Translations under genes and position numbers: made by a program
Notes under the pieces: model-generated
What the model was told of the DNA's origin: nothing
What the model saw: only the letters and a program-made list of their open reading frames with translations
The model's database searches: none
Source of the DNA: Mesorhizobium sp.
GTDB lineage: Bacteria > Pseudomonadota > Alphaproteobacteria > Rhizobiales > Rhizobiaceae
Reading direction: 5' to 3'
NCBI GenBank assembly: GCA_004017535.1
Contig: SAJS01000001.1
Coordinates: 434,001 to 498,000, forward strand
Length of the DNA stretch: 64,000 nt
Part shown: one piece after another, positions 36,995 through 47,113 of the stretch
Layout: each line of letters starts with the position of its first letter
Position numbering within the stretch: position 1 is the stretch's first letter

Positions 36995-38547
36995 CCGCCG
37001 CCGCCCATGTCGAAGCGCCGCAAAGGCCGGTGCTGGAGATGCGCCACATCTCCAAGACCTTCGGTCCCGTCCGCGCCCTGCAGGACGTATCGCTCACCGT
37101 CGATGCCGGCGAGCTGCATGCGTTGATGGGCGAGAACGGCGCCGGCAAATCGACGCTCATGAAGGTGCTGTCCGGCGCCTATCGGCCGGATGCCGGCGGC
37201 GAGATCCTGATCGAGGGCACGCCGGTCGCCACGGGCGATCCGATCAAGGCCCGCGCCCAAGGTATCGCCGTCATCTACCAGGAACTTTCGCTGGCGCCGA
37301 ACCTGACGGTGGCGCAGAACATCTTCCTCGGCAACGAGCCGCGCAGGTTCGGCATCGTCGATCGCGACCAGTGCAACCGCCGCGCCAAGGAGATCATCGA
37401 GCGGCTCGGCGTTTCCTTTTCGACGCGCGCACTGGTCTCCAGCCTGTCGCTTGGTGAGCGCCAGCTGGTCGAGATCGCCCGCGCGCTGTCGACCAGCGCC
37501 CGCATCATCGTCATGGACGAGCCGACCACCTCGCTGACCTCGCGCGAGACCGACCGCCTGTTCGAGGTGATCGCGACGCTGAAGGCGCAGGGCATCGCCA
37601 TCATCTACATCAGCCATCGCATGGAAGAAGTGTACCAGCTCGCCGATCGGGTCAGCGTATTGCGCGACAGCGGCTATGTCGGCACCCTCGAGCGTGCCGA
37701 CCTCAACGCATCGCGCCTGGTCTCGATGATGGTCGGCCGCGATCTCTCGGCCTTCTACAAGAAGGATCACCGGCCGCCGGACAGCCAGCGCCGCGTGGCG
37801 CTGTCGGTGCGCGGCATGTCGGACGGCGGATTGCTGAAGGACTGCTCGTTCGATCTTTACCACGGTGAGGTGCTAGCGCTGGCAGGGCTGGTCGGCTCCG
37901 GCCGCACCGAGCTTGCCAGGCTGATTTTCGGCGCCGACCGCCGCACGGCGGGCGAGGTGGAACTCGACGGCAAGCCCCTTATCATTGCTTCGCCGCGCGA
38001 GGCGCTGGAGGCCGGCATTGCCTACCTCACCGAGGACCGCAAGGAACTCGGCCTGTTCCTCGACATGTCGATCGCGGACAACATCAATATGGGCGTGCTT
38101 GCGAAGGACGCGCGCACCGGCGGTTTTCGCGATTTCACCGCCGCCGACAGGCGCGCGGCAAAGGCTATTGCGGACCTCTCGATCCGCACGCGCTCGGCGC
38201 AGGCCAATGCCGGCTCGCTGTCGGGCGGCAACCAGCAGAAGGTGCTGCTCGCCCGCTTGCTGGAGACCGAGCCCAAGGTCGTCATCCTCGACGAGCCGAC
38301 GCGCGGTGTCGACGTCGGCGCCAAGTCGGAGATCTACCGGCTGATCGACAGACTTGCCGGCAGGGGCATCGCCATCCTGATGATCTCCAGCGAGCTGCCC
38401 GAAGTGATCGGCGTGGCCGACCGCGTGCTGGTCATGCGCGACGGCGCCATCGCCGGCCAGGTGACGGCGTCGGAGGGCAGACCGCTGCGTCAGGAAGAGA
38501 TCATGGAACTTGCGACGGGAGCGGCCCAGGAAGGACCGACAAGATGA
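36991..38547 (+). CDS. Sugar ABC ATPase, fused double domain (RbsA/MglA type)
   Basis: The protein has 518 residues, the normal fused length. Domain 1 (to about 250) has [47 protein letters not shown] and ISHRMEEV. Domain 2 has the degenerate Walker [43 protein letters not shown] and ISSELPEV. It serves as an in-window comparison for the split version at 9569-11036. It overlaps the kinase and permease genes by four bases each. Confidence 0.95.
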   Translation: MTAAAHVEAPQRPVLEMRHISKTFGPVRALQDVSLTVDAGELHALMGENGAGKSTLMKVLSGAYRPDAGGEILIEGTPVATGDPIKARAQGIAVIYQELSLAPNLTVAQNIFLGNEPRRFGIVDRDQCNRRAKEIIERLGVSFSTRALVSSLSLGERQLVEIARALSTSARIIVMDEPTTSLTSRETDRLFEVIATLKAQGIAIIYISHRMEEVYQLADRVSVLRDSGYVGTLERADLNASRLVSMMVGRDLSAFYKKDHRPPDSQRRVALSVRGMSDGGLLKDCSFDLYHGEVLALAGLVGSGRTELARLIFGADRRTAGEVELDGKPLIIASPREALEAGIAYLTEDRKELGLFLDMSIADNINMGVLAKDARTGGFRDFTAADRRAAKAIADLSIRTRSAQANAGSLSGGNQQKVLLARLLETEPKVVILDEPTRGVDVGAKSEIYRLIDRLAGRGIAILMISSELPEVIGVADRVLVMRDGAIAGQVTASEGRPLRQEEIMELATGAAQEGPTR

Positions 38548-39542
38548 CCGACAGCTCAACAGTGGCGAAAGCGGCGGATCAGGCAGTGGTCAGGAGCCGG
38601 CGGCTGCGCACGGCCTTCGCCGCGCTCGGCATGCTGCCGGTTCTGGTGCTGCTTGCCGTCGGCTTCCAGTTCATCAACCCGCGCTTCCTTACCGGCACCA
38701 ACCTGCTCATCGTCAGCCAGCAGTCGTCGATCAATATCGTGCTCGCCGCCGGCATGACCTTCGTCATCCTCACCGGCGGCATCGACCTCTCCGTCGGCTC
38801 GATCCTCGCCGCCTCGGCGATGGTCGCGGTGCTGGTGTCGCTGGTGCCGGACTGGGGCATGCTCGGCATTCCGGCCGCCATTCTGCTCGGCCTCGGCTTC
38901 GGCGTCATCAACGGGCTGCTTGTCGCCTATATCAAGCTGCCGCCCTTCATCGTCACGCTGGGCTCGCTCACCGCCGTGCGCGGCGTCGCCCGCCTGCTCG
39001 GCGAGGACACGACGGTGTTCAATTCCGACCTGCCTTTCGATTTCATCGGCAACGGCTCGCTGTTCGGCATTCCGTGGCTCGTCATCATCGCGCTGACGGT
39101 GGTGGTGCTGTCCTGGCTGGTGCTCAAGCGCACCGTGCTCGGCACCTGGATCTATGCCGTGGGCGGCAATGCCGAGGCGGCGCGCCTCACCGGCATCAAG
39201 GTGCCGCTGGTGCTGCTCTTCGTCTATGGCGTGTCGGGCCTGCTTGCGGGTCTCGGCGGCGTCATGTCGGCGGCCAGGCTCTACGCCGCCAACGGCCTGC
39301 AACTCGGCCAGTCCTACGAGCTCGACGCCATCGCCGCCGTCATTCTCGGCGGCACCAGCTTCGTCGGCGGCGTCGGCTCGATCTGGGGCACGCTGATCGG
39401 CGGGCTGATCATCGCCGTTCTTTCCAACGGGCTCATTTTGGCCGGTGTCTCGGACATCTGGCAGTACATCATCAAGGGTTTGGTCATCATCGTGGCGGTC
39501 GCCCTCGACCGTTACCGGCTCCAGGCCGGAGCAAGAACGTGA
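38544..39542 (+). CDS. ABC transporter permease, RbsC type
   Basis: A 332-residue multi-span protein coupled to the ATPase gene by an ATGA overlap. Signature segments are the [20 protein letters not shown] box, [20 protein letters not shown] and [20 protein letters not shown]. This single permease would act as a homodimer, unlike the two-permease system at 11033-12944. Confidence 0.94.
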   Translation: MTDSSTVAKAADQAVVRSRRLRTAFAALGMLPVLVLLAVGFQFINPRFLTGTNLLIVSQQSSINIVLAAGMTFVILTGGIDLSVGSILAASAMVAVLVSLVPDWGMLGIPAAILLGLGFGVINGLLVAYIKLPPFIVTLGSLTAVRGVARLLGEDTTVFNSDLPFDFIGNGSLFGIPWLVIIALTVVVLSWLVLKRTVLGTWIYAVGGNAEAARLTGIKVPLVLLFVYGVSGLLAGLGGVMSAARLYAANGLQLGQSYELDAIAAVILGGTSFVGGVGSIWGTLIGGLIIAVLSNGLILAGVSDIWQYIIKGLVIIVAVALDRYRLQAGART

Positions 39543-39625
39543 TTGACCTTGGTCGCCGGCCAAGATGAGCCGGATTGTGTGTAACGCACCGTGAGAGGCG
39601 CGGGGCAATCGGAGGAAGCAAGTAA

Positions 39626-40564
39626 ATGAAGACCATCGCCAAACTTCTCTGCGGCGCGGCCCTCGCGGCCCTCGCCATCGCGCCGGCATCGGCCAAGGAC
39701 CTCAACAAGGTCGGCATCTCGGTCGGCCTGCTCGGCAACCCCTTCTTCGTCGCCACCATCAAGGGCATCGAGGACGCGGCCAAGAAGATCAATCCGAAGG
39801 TCGAGGTGACGTCGGTGTCGGCAGACTACGACCTCAACAAGCAGGTCTCGCAGATCGATTCCTTCATCGCCGCCGGCGTCGACGTCATCATGCTCAACGC
39901 CGTCGACGCCAAGGCGATCGCGCCCGCGGTCAAGAAGGCGCAGGCGGCCGGCATCGTCGTCGCCGCCTTCGACGTTTCGGCGCCGGGCGCCGACGTCACC
40001 GTGATGACCAACAACGTCAAGGCCGGCGAGGAAGCCTGCCAGTATCTGGTCGACCACACCGGCGGCAAAGGCAACTACGTCATCCTCAACGGCCCGGCCT
40101 CGTCGTCGATCCTGGAGCGCGTCAAGGGCTGCAAGAATGTTCTCTCGCAGCATCCGGACATCAAGATCCTGTCCGACGACCAGAACGCCGAGGGCTCGCG
40201 CGACGGCGGCCTGAAAGTGTTCCAGTCGCTGCTCACCCGCTTCGACAAGATCGACGCGGTGTTCGCCATCAACGATCCGACGGCGATCGGCGCGCAACTC
40301 GCCGCCAAGCAGCTCAATCGCTCGGAATTCATCATCACCGCGGTCGACGGCGCCCCCGACATCGAGAAGGAGTTCGCCTCCGGCACCTCGATGATCAAGG
40401 CTTCCGCCTCGCAAGATCCCTATGTCATGGCCGGCCAGTCGCTGACGATGGCGGCGGATGTGCTTGCCGGCAAGAAGCCGGCCGAGCCGACCGTGCTGCT
40501 CGATCCGAAGCTGATCACCGCCGAGAACCTGAAGGACTACAAGGGCTGGACGGCCGCCCGCTAA
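39626..40564 (+). CDS. ABC transporter sugar-binding protein, RbsB/PBP1 type
   Basis: The 312-residue protein (ATG 39626, with CGGAGGAAG upstream) has a leader of about 23 residues ending APASA. The mature PBP1 domain shows GISVGLLGNPFFVATIKGIE, NKQVSQIDSFIAAGVDVIML, GIVVAAFDVSAPGADVTV, FAINDPTAIGAQLA and TAVDGAPDIEKEF. It is probably a monosaccharide-binding protein feeding the epimerase and kinases of this operon. Confidence 0.93.
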   Translation: MKTIAKLLCGAALAALAIAPASAKDLNKVGISVGLLGNPFFVATIKGIEDAAKKINPKVEVTSVSADYDLNKQVSQIDSFIAAGVDVIMLNAVDAKAIAPAVKKAQAAGIVVAAFDVSAPGADVTVMTNNVKAGEEACQYLVDHTGGKGNYVILNGPASSSILERVKGCKNVLSQHPDIKILSDDQNAEGSRDGGLKVFQSLLTRFDKIDAVFAINDPTAIGAQLAAKQLNRSEFIITAVDGAPDIEKEFASGTSMIKASASQDPYVMAGQSLTMAADVLAGKKPAEPTVLLDPKLITAENLKDYKGWTAAR

Positions 40565-40583
40565 AAAGCCTGCTCCCAAGGCT

Positions 40584-40611
40584 GGCGCGGCCGGATCGGT
40601 CCGGCCGCGCC
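40584..40611 (+). terminator. Strong hairpin after the binding-protein gene
   Basis: A perfect 12-bp GC-rich stem, GGCGCGGCCGGA (40584-40595) with TCCGGCCGCGCC (40600-40611), has a TCGG loop and is followed by TCATTTAT with no proper T-run. It is likely a partial terminator or mRNA stabiliser between the binding protein and epimerase genes. Confidence 0.7.
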
Positions 40612-40635
40612 TCATTTATCGGACGGAGATGACTC

Positions 40636-41529
40636 ATGTCGCGCATTGGAATCCACTCTTTCGTCTGGTCTGCGAGCTCGGCGCAGGCGGATCTCGAACG
40701 CACGCTCGCCAACACCAAGGAAGCCGGCTTCGACCTGATCGAGTTCTCCTATCTCGATCCGGCCGATGTCGATATCGGCAGGCTCGCCAAGAGCATCGCC
40801 GATCTCGGCCTGGGCGTTGCGATCAGCATCGGCCTGCCGGCCGATGGCGACATCTCCAGCCCCGACAAGGCGGTCGCCGCGCGTGGCGTCGAGATCTTGA
40901 ACCGTACCATCGCCCTCACGCGCGATCTCGGCGGTCAAAAGGTCGGCGGCATCCTCTCGACCAGTCATGGACTGCAGACCGAAGCACCGACGCGAGACCA
41001 GTGGAACCGCAGCGCGGGAACACTTGCCAAGGTTGCCGAGACCGCCAAAGCCGCCGGGGTCACGCTCAATCTCGAAATCGTCAACCGCTTCGAGAGCAAC
41101 CTGCTCAACACCGCCGCGCAAGGGTTGGCCTTCATCGAGGACACCGGCTCCGACAACATCTTCCTGCATCTGGACACTTTCCATATGAACATCGAGGAGG
41201 CCGATGTCGGGCTGGCCATCCGCCACGCCGCGAAGAAGATCGGCTATGTCCATATCGGCGAGAGCCATCGCGGCTTCCTCGGCACCGGCAGCATCGACTT
41301 CGCCGCGATCTTCAATGCGCTGACGGCGATCGGCTACAGCGACGACCTCAGCTTCGAGTCCTTCTCCTCGGAGATCGTCGACGAGAACCTGTCGCGGAAG
41401 ACGGCGATCTGGCGCAATCTGTGGACCGACAATATGGAGCTCGCCCGCCATGCGCGCCGCTTCATCGCGGTCGGTCTGGAGACGGCGCGGCGCAAGGCCG
41501 ATCTCGTCTCGGCTTCGCAGAGGCCCTAA
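40636..41529 (+). CDS. Sugar 3-epimerase-like TIM-barrel protein (tagatose/psicose epimerase family)
   Basis: The protein has 297 residues from ATG 40636 with CGGACGGAG upstream. The xylose-isomerase-like barrel shows IGIHSFVWSA at the start, the metal Glu in LNLEIVNRFESN, the metal Asp and His in HLDTFHMNIEE, YVHIGESHRGFLGTGSIDF and a C-terminal Glu in SFESFSSEI. The four metal ligands expected for ketose 3-epimerases are present. It would convert one ketose to another before phosphorylation by the kinase at 35615. Confidence 0.9.
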   Translation: MSRIGIHSFVWSASSAQADLERTLANTKEAGFDLIEFSYLDPADVDIGRLAKSIADLGLGVAISIGLPADGDISSPDKAVAARGVEILNRTIALTRDLGGQKVGGILSTSHGLQTEAPTRDQWNRSAGTLAKVAETAKAAGVTLNLEIVNRFESNLLNTAAQGLAFIEDTGSDNIFLHLDTFHMNIEEADVGLAIRHAAKKIGYVHIGESHRGFLGTGSIDFAAIFNALTAIGYSDDLSFESFSSEIVDENLSRKTAIWRNLWTDNMELARHARRFIAVGLETARRKADLVSASQRP

Positions 41530-41571
41530 GAGTCTCCGAACTTGATGCCGATTCGCTTGAAAAGCCTGACC

Positions 41572-42740
41572 CTACTGTCGCCTTGGTTCCGTTCCCTCTG
41601 CCAAGCGGTCCAGGTAGGCTTGATACGCAAACACGCGATGCCGTTGTTTGCCTGTCACTTCGCGAACGATACCGATCGAGATCAGGTGGCGAAGTGCTGA
41701 ATTGATCGTCGGTTCGGACAAGGATAGGTCCTGCGCGGCCTTTTGGATGGTTACGAGGGCGCGGCGTTGGAGAAGGCCGTGCACCATGCCGGCGGACGCG
41801 GCAGCCCTGCCCAAGTCCTGAATCCTACGGGCGTCTGTCTCGAACAGGCGTAGCAAATCCTGGGCAGTTCTGGCCGCCTGGTCGGCGGTCTCTGTAACCC
41901 CTTCGAGGAAGAACGACAGCCAGCCTTCCCAGTCGCCGACCATTCGCACACGCTGCAGCAGGTCGTAGTAGGCGCCGCGGTGGGCCTTGAAATACAGGCT
42001 GAGATAGAGCGTGGCTCCCTGAGCACGTTGTTAGAGCAGAGGAACAGCGTGATTAGAAGCCGTCCCAGGCGACCATTGCCATCGAGAAACGGATGAATCG
42101 TTTCGAACTGGACATGTGCCAGGGCCGCCTTGACAACATTCGGCATGCGGTCGTCGTTGTGCAAGAATTTCTCGAAGCTATCGAGACATTGCATCAGTTG
42201 GTCGGGAGGTGGAGGGACGAACATGGCATTACCTGGCCGTGTGCCGCCGATCCAATTCTGCGAGTGCCTAAATTCGCCAGCCTGGGATGAGGCCCCACGC
42301 CCCGCTTTGAGAAGGATGCTGTGGATCTCGCGGATGAGCCTGAGCGACAGCGGAAATCCCTTCCGCATGCGGTCAAGGCCATATTCAAGAGCGGCGATGT
42401 AGTTGGAGACCTCCTCGACATCGTCCAGAGGCACCATTGGCAATTCGTCCGCCTCAAACAACAACAGGTCGGAGAGCGAGGATTGGGTTCCTTCGATCTG
42501 GGACGATAGCAGAGCCTCTTTGCGCACGTACATGAAGATGAACAATGGGGGAGCCGGAAGAATGGACGTGACGCCATCCAAACGGCCCAGAGCCAGGTTC
42601 GCGCGTTCTATAAGTTCGGAAAACGTGCCAAGATCGACGGGAGGTATCGGTGGCAGCGGTGGCGGTACGAATGGACGGACTTTCTCGCCCGCGACCGATG
42701 TCTCAACCCAAAGGCCAAGGCGGGTGTCCTGGTGGGGCAT
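41572..42740 (-). pseudogene. Fic family protein, single-base frameshift
   Basis: The N-terminal frame (42740 to about 42015) holds the Fic N domain, the inhibitory-helix-like SSQIEGTQSSL and the complete Fic motif HPFLDGNGRLGR. After NNVLREP it runs into unrelated sequence. In the next frame the family continues as TLYLSLYFKAHRGAYYDLLQ, RMVGDWEGWLSFFLEGV and a C-terminal winged helix (TIQKAAQDLSLSEPTINSAL). Loss of one base near 42012-42016 explains it; restoring it gives 389 residues. Fic proteins AMPylate targets. It may be a real mutation or a sequencing error. Confidence 0.88.
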
Positions 42741-42752
42741 TGGGCAGGGATT

Positions 42753-42779
42753 CTTTCGTTAGCTTTTGGCTAACGAAAG
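42753..42779. promoter_or_regulatory. Perfect inverted repeat just upstream of the Fic gene
   Basis: CTTTCGTTAGC (42753-42763) and GCTAACGAAAG (42769-42779) form 11-bp perfect arms around a 5-base centre, 12 bases upstream of the Fic start codon. Its position over the expected promoter or ribosome site suggests an operator, perhaps bound by the winged helix of the Fic protein itself. Confidence 0.6.
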
Positions 42780-42920
42780 GATAAGGCCTTTTCCTTGTCT
42801 TAGGAAGCGATATGTATACGGTTCGTTCTGCTTCTGCCGGAAAATTCAGTTCACAAGACGAATTCTTGCTGACCCGAGCACAGGCTACCAGACCAGTCCG
42901 AATTGGTTCGCTTCGTAGTT

Positions 42921-44726
42921 CTAGAACTCGCCGGTACGCCAGCAGGCTATGAGGTGGCCGTCGCCGTACGGCCTGAGGGCCGGCTCCGCATTACGGCAGT
43001 CGGCGAGAGCCATCGGGCAGCGATCGGCGAAGGCGCATCCCTTGTTTGGAAGCGCGTCCGCCGCAGTGCCCGCCTGAGCGGCAATCTCCGGCCCGGTTTC
43101 GTCCGAAGACGCCGCCAAAAGCTGCTTCGTGTAGGGGTGGTTGGGTCCGCGAAAGACCTGTTCGGACGTGCCGGTCTCGACCAGCCGGCCGCGATAGAGC
43201 ACGCCGATCCTGTCGGCCATGTAGCGCACCACCCTGAGATCGTGGCCGATGAACAGATAGGTCGTGTTCCTGTCGCGCTGCAGATCGTTGAGCAGGTTGA
43301 GCACCGTCGCCTGCACCGAGACGTCGAGCGCCGAGGTCGGCTCGTCCAGCACCACCACTTTCGGCGCGCCGGCGAAGGCGCGAGCGATCGCCGCCCTCTG
43401 CCGCTGGCCGCCGGACAGCGAGCGTGGTTTCTGTTCCGCGGTTGTGTCCGCCAGCCGGACGGAGCGGAGAAGCTCGGCAACGCGGTTCTTCGCATCGCTG
43501 CGGCCAAGCCCGGCAAGCCGCCGCAGCGGCCGGCTGATAATCCGCCCGATCCGGTGGCGCGGATTGAGCGTGCGGTCGGGCGACTGGAAAACCATCTGCA
43601 CGTCGCGCCGTTCGCCTGGCGCCCGCTTTTCGGCGCGTGGCGCCACCGTCCTGCCGAACAGCTCGACCGATCCTTGGCTGGGCGTCTGCAGCCCGGTGAC
43701 GATCCGCGCCAGCGTCGATTTGCCGGAGCCGGATTCACCGATCAGGCCGAAGGTTTCGCCCTGCTCGATGCGGAGCTCGACCTTGTGCAGCACCGCCTGG
43801 TCGCCAAAGGAATGACTGATGTTCTTGCACGCGATGGCGACCTGTCTGTCTCTTGGAGCGGCAGGAGCGGGGATCGTCCCTGTACGACCACGAACGGTCG
43901 TAACGGTCTCGGCCAGGCGGCCGTCCCGCTTGGTGAAATTGAGCGCCGGGATCGAGGCGATGAGCGCCTTGGTATAGGCATGGGCCGGGTTCTCGAAGAC
44001 ATCCGCGGCGCCGCCGCTCTCGACCACGGCGCCCGACTGCATCACCGCGACGCGGTCGCAGGAACGGCGGATCAGGTCGATGTCGTGGCTGATCAGGAGG
44101 ATGCTGGTTTTGTGGTCGCGGCGCAGGTCGTCGAGGATCGCGATGACCTCCGACTGCACGCTTGCGTCGAGCGCCGTGGTCGGCTCGTCCAGCACCAGCA
44201 GCGCCGGGTCGAGCGCGATGGCAATCGCGATGTTGGCGCGCTGCTGCATGCCGCCGGAAAGCTCATGCGGGTAGAGATCGAGCACCCGCTCGGGATTGGC
44301 GACGCGCACCCGCCGGAGCAACTCGGCGGAGCGCCAGCGCGCTTCCTCGTGGCGCACCGGGCGATGGCGCATGATCGTCTCGCCGATCTGTCTTCCGATC
44401 GTCATGGCCGGACTGAGCGCGGCGCCCGGATGTTGGTAGACAGCCGCGATGCGATCGCCGCGCAGGCCGCGCAACTCCTCGCCGGAAAGCCCGCTGATTT
44501 CCCGGCCCTGGAACTCCAACGCCGAGGCCGCCACTCGCGCGTTCGCCGGCAGGTAGCGCAGGATCGCCATGGCCACCGAACTCTTGCCCGAACCGGACTC
44601 GCCGACCAGTCCCAACGCTTCGCCCTGGTCTATTGCGAGCGACACGCCATTGACGGCGGATTGCCATCCTCTTTTCCCGCCATAGGCGATGGAAAGTTTC
44701 TCCACATTCAGGACCGAAGGGGACAT
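42921..44726 (-). CDS. Fused dipeptide-type ABC ATP-binding protein (DppD-DppF/GsiA-like)
   Basis: The 601-residue protein is assigned the ATG at 44726. It has two complete nucleotide-binding domains. The first has GESGSGKSS, LSGGMQQRANIAIAI, LLVLDEPTTALD and ISHDIDL. The second, from about residue 310, has [36 protein letters not shown] and IGHDLRV. The C-terminal oligopeptide-transport Cys region (CAFADRCPMALADC) is also present. It should drive the permeases at 48789 and 49745, although it is transcribed divergently from them. Confidence 0.94.
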   Translation of the reverse strand: MSPSVLNVEKLSIAYGGKRGWQSAVNGVSLAIDQGEALGLVGESGSGKSSVAMAILRYLPANARVAASALEFQGREISGLSGEELRGLRGDRIAAVYQHPGAALSPAMTIGRQIGETIMRHRPVRHEEARWRSAELLRRVRVANPERVLDLYPHELSGGMQQRANIAIAIALDPALLVLDEPTTALDASVQSEVIAILDDLRRDHKTSILLISHDIDLIRRSCDRVAVMQSGAVVESGGAADVFENPAHAYTKALIASIPALNFTKRDGRLAETVTTVRGRTGTIPAPAAPRDRQVAIACKNISHSFGDQAVLHKVELRIEQGETFGLIGESGSGKSTLARIVTGLQTPSQGSVELFGRTVAPRAEKRAPGERRDVQMVFQSPDRTLNPRHRIGRIISRPLRRLAGLGRSDAKNRVAELLRSVRLADTTAEQKPRSLSGGQRQRAAIARAFAGAPKVVVLDEPTSALDVSVQATVLNLLNDLQRDRNTTYLFIGHDLRVVRYMADRIGVLYRGRLVETGTSEQVFRGPNHPYTKQLLAASSDETGPEIAAQAGTAADALPNKGCAFADRCPMALADCRNAEPALRPYGDGHLIACWRTGEF

Positions 44727-44915
44727 CGAGACCTCGAAATCGCTTTCTGCCGGTGCCCTAATCGAGGGCAATCGCTTCCGCTTGCATAGTATATTATCTC
44801 GATAAAATTACTCGAATTAGAGCCAAGCGCAATCTAGGCTTTTGCAAATTGGAGATCGCGGGTCGCACCGACCCACGCGGCGCCCGCGTCTCCCAGCGAT
44901 TGCAAGGAGTCCGGC
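44727..44915. promoter_or_regulatory. Divergent intergenic region with AT-rich centre
   Basis: This holds the two divergent promoters. The AT-rich block near 44788-44813 (TATATTATCTCGATAAAATT included) stands out from the GC-rich surroundings and is the likely promoter core. No operator palindrome of note was seen. Confidence 0.4.
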
Positions 44916-46274
44916 ATGGCGCGAAATCAGTTGATCCTCAGCGCGTTCTTCTTCAACCCGCAGGGCGACCATCGCATGTCGTGGCGCCATCCGCGCGCGC
45001 CCGGCCGGGAAGTGCTCTCCTTCGATTACTATCGCGAGCTGGTCCAGGCGGCCGAGCGCGCCAGAATCGACACCATCTTCGTCGCCGACCACGTATCGAT
45101 CTGGGATTCGGTGAGCAGCGGCGTCGCGCACTACGCCAATGCCCGCCTCGAGCCGCTGACGCTTTTGTCGGCGCTGGCCGGCGTGACGAAACATATCGGC
45201 CTCATCACCACCGCTTCGAGCTCCTACAGCGAGCCCTACAATGTGGCGCGCCTGTTCGCCTCGCTCGACCATATCAGCGGCGGCAGAGCGTCGTGGAACG
45301 TCGTCACCTCGGCCATGGACGAGGAGGCGCGCAATTTCGGCCGCGACGGCAATATCGAGCACGCCTTCCGCTACCAGCGCGCCGCCGAATTCCTCGATAT
45401 CGTCAAGGGGCTGTGGGACAGCTGGGAGGACGAGGCCCTGCTGTTCGACAAGGAAACCGGCTATTTCGCCGATCCGGACAAGGTCCATGTGCTCGACCAT
45501 CGCGGCTCGCATTTCAAGGTGCGCGGGCCGCTCAACGTGTCGCGGCCGCCGCAGGGCCATCCGCTGATCGTCCAGGCCGGTTCCTCGGAGGACGGCAAGA
45601 ACTTCGCCACCGCCCATGCCGATGCGCATTTCGCCATCTACAGCACCAGGGAAGATGGCATCCGGTATCGCGAGGACATCAACGAGCGCCTCGCCCGTCA
45701 TGGCCGGCGTCCCGAGAGCTTCAAGATCCTGCCCGGCATATTGCCGATCGTCGCCGCTTCCGAGGCCGAGGCGCGCGACAGGCAGGAACATCTCCAGACG
45801 CTGCTGCCGGATCGCGTCGGCATCGACCTTCTCTCGAGCTGGAGCGGCATCGATCTTTCGGCCTACCCGCCGGACGGCCCGCTGCCGCAGCTGCCGGATG
45901 AAAGCACCTTCAACGGCGGGCGCACCTCGCTCAACCGCGTCAAGCAGTGGGCGACGCAGAACCTGACGCTGCGCGAGATCGCCCGCAAGCTGGCGAACAG
46001 CGGCTCGGTGCCGACCGTCGCCGGCACGCCGAAGCAGATCGCCGACCAGCTGCAGGATTGGTTCGAGGCGGGCGCCGCCGATGGCTTCAACCTGATGTTC
46101 CCGCTGCTGCCGGAAGACTGGATCAACTTCGCCGAGCAGGTCGTGCCCGAGCTGCAGCGCCGTGGCGTCTTCCCGACCGAATACGCGGCCGGAACGCTGC
46201 GCGACCGCTTCGGTCTCGCCCGTCCCGCAAACCGCTTCGCCGAGCAGCGCGCCAGCCAGCGCGCCGTGTCCTGA
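44916..46274 (+). CDS. LLM class flavin-dependent monooxygenase (NtaA/SnaA/DszA family)
   Basis: A 452-residue TIM-barrel oxidoreductase. Characteristic segments are ILSAFFFNPQGDHRMSWRHP, FDYYRELVQAAERARIDTIF, EPLTLLSALAGVTKHIGLI, the STASSSYSEPY-like flavin-side stretch read here as TTASSSYSEPYNVARLFASL, ISGGRASWNVVTS and PLIVQAGSSEDGKNFA. Relatives use reduced FMN from a separate reductase to cleave C-N or C-S bonds. No flavin reductase gene is seen nearby. Co-location with a peptide-type importer suggests scavenging of an N- or S-containing compound. Confidence 0.92.
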   Translation: MARNQLILSAFFFNPQGDHRMSWRHPRAPGREVLSFDYYRELVQAAERARIDTIFVADHVSIWDSVSSGVAHYANARLEPLTLLSALAGVTKHIGLITTASSSYSEPYNVARLFASLDHISGGRASWNVVTSAMDEEARNFGRDGNIEHAFRYQRAAEFLDIVKGLWDSWEDEALLFDKETGYFADPDKVHVLDHRGSHFKVRGPLNVSRPPQGHPLIVQAGSSEDGKNFATAHADAHFAIYSTREDGIRYREDINERLARHGRRPESFKILPGILPIVAASEAEARDRQEHLQTLLPDRVGIDLLSSWSGIDLSAYPPDGPLPQLPDESTFNGGRTSLNRVKQWATQNLTLREIARKLANSGSVPTVAGTPKQIADQLQDWFEAGAADGFNLMFPLLPEDWINFAEQVVPELQRRGVFPTEYAAGTLRDRFGLARPANRFAEQRASQRAVS

Positions 46275-46285
46275 GGAGAGCCGCC

Positions 46286-47059
46286 ATGACCGCCGCACCG
46301 AGATTGCAGCCGCGCGAGGCGACCGCGCCGCAACTGATCAACGTCCTGCACAGCCACAAGCGCATCCGCGTCAAATTCGCCGGCCGTATCATCGCCGACA
46401 GCCGCAATGTGCTGGTGCTGCGCTCCAACCATTTCCTGCCGATCTATTTCTTCCCGTTGGCCGCCGTCGACCAGTCGGTGCTGAAACCCTCGAAGGAGGG
46501 TCAGCAGCATCCCGTCGGCGGCGAGACCAAATACTGGGATATCGAAGCCGGCGACCGGCGCGCTGCCGATGCCGCCTGGTCGTTCACCGCGCCGCCCGAC
46601 GAGAATCTCGCGCCGCTCGCCGGCCGCGTCGCCTTCACCTGGAACCTCATCGACCAATGGTTCGAGGAAGACGAAGAGGTCTTCGTCCATGCCCGCGATC
46701 CCTATGCGCGCATCGACGTGCTGCAGAGCTCCAGTCATGTCGAGATCTGGTTCGAGGGTGAGCCGATTGCCGACAGCCGCCGTCCGGTGCTGCTGTTCGA
46801 AATGCATCTGCCGACGCGCTTCTACCTGCCGCCGGAGGATGTTCGTCTCGACCGGCTGAGGGCCTCGTTGACGAGGACCCGATGTCCCTACAAGGGCATC
46901 GCCTCCTACTGGTCGGGCGTGCTCAAGGACGGTTCGCTGCGCGAGGACATCGCCTGGGCCTACCGCGATCCGATCGCCGAGATGCCGAAGATCAAGGGGC
47001 TGATCGCCTTCTATCCGCAAGCAGTCGACCGCATCCATCTCGACGGCCAGCCGGTCTGA
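46286..47059 (+). CDS. Protein with two DUF427 domains
   Basis: The 257-residue protein (ATG 46286) contains two related halves. The first has IRVKFAGRIIADSRNVLVL, FPLAAVDQSVL and GETKYWDIEAGDR. The second has VEIWFEGEPIADSRRPVLLF, PTRFYLPPEDV, RTRCPYKGIASYWSG and AWAYRDPIAEMPKIKGLIAF. DUF427 is a small beta-rich domain of unknown biochemical role often found near oxidoreductases. Its position between the monooxygenase and binding-protein genes links it to that pathway. Confidence 0.88.
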   Translation: MTAAPRLQPREATAPQLINVLHSHKRIRVKFAGRIIADSRNVLVLRSNHFLPIYFFPLAAVDQSVLKPSKEGQQHPVGGETKYWDIEAGDRRAADAAWSFTAPPDENLAPLAGRVAFTWNLIDQWFEEDEEVFVHARDPYARIDVLQSSSHVEIWFEGEPIADSRRPVLLFEMHLPTRFYLPPEDVRLDRLRASLTRTRCPYKGIASYWSGVLKDGSLREDIAWAYRDPIAEMPKIKGLIAFYPQAVDRIHLDGQPV

Positions 47060-47113
47060 TCCAGCCCGTCGTCTCCATTTCATTTCAACACCACGATCTT
47101 CACAGAGGCAAAA

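Noticed and set aside
42903-44789. 628-residue plus-strand open frame
   Set aside because: Antisense to the fused ABC ATPase, whose motifs are complete on the other strand.
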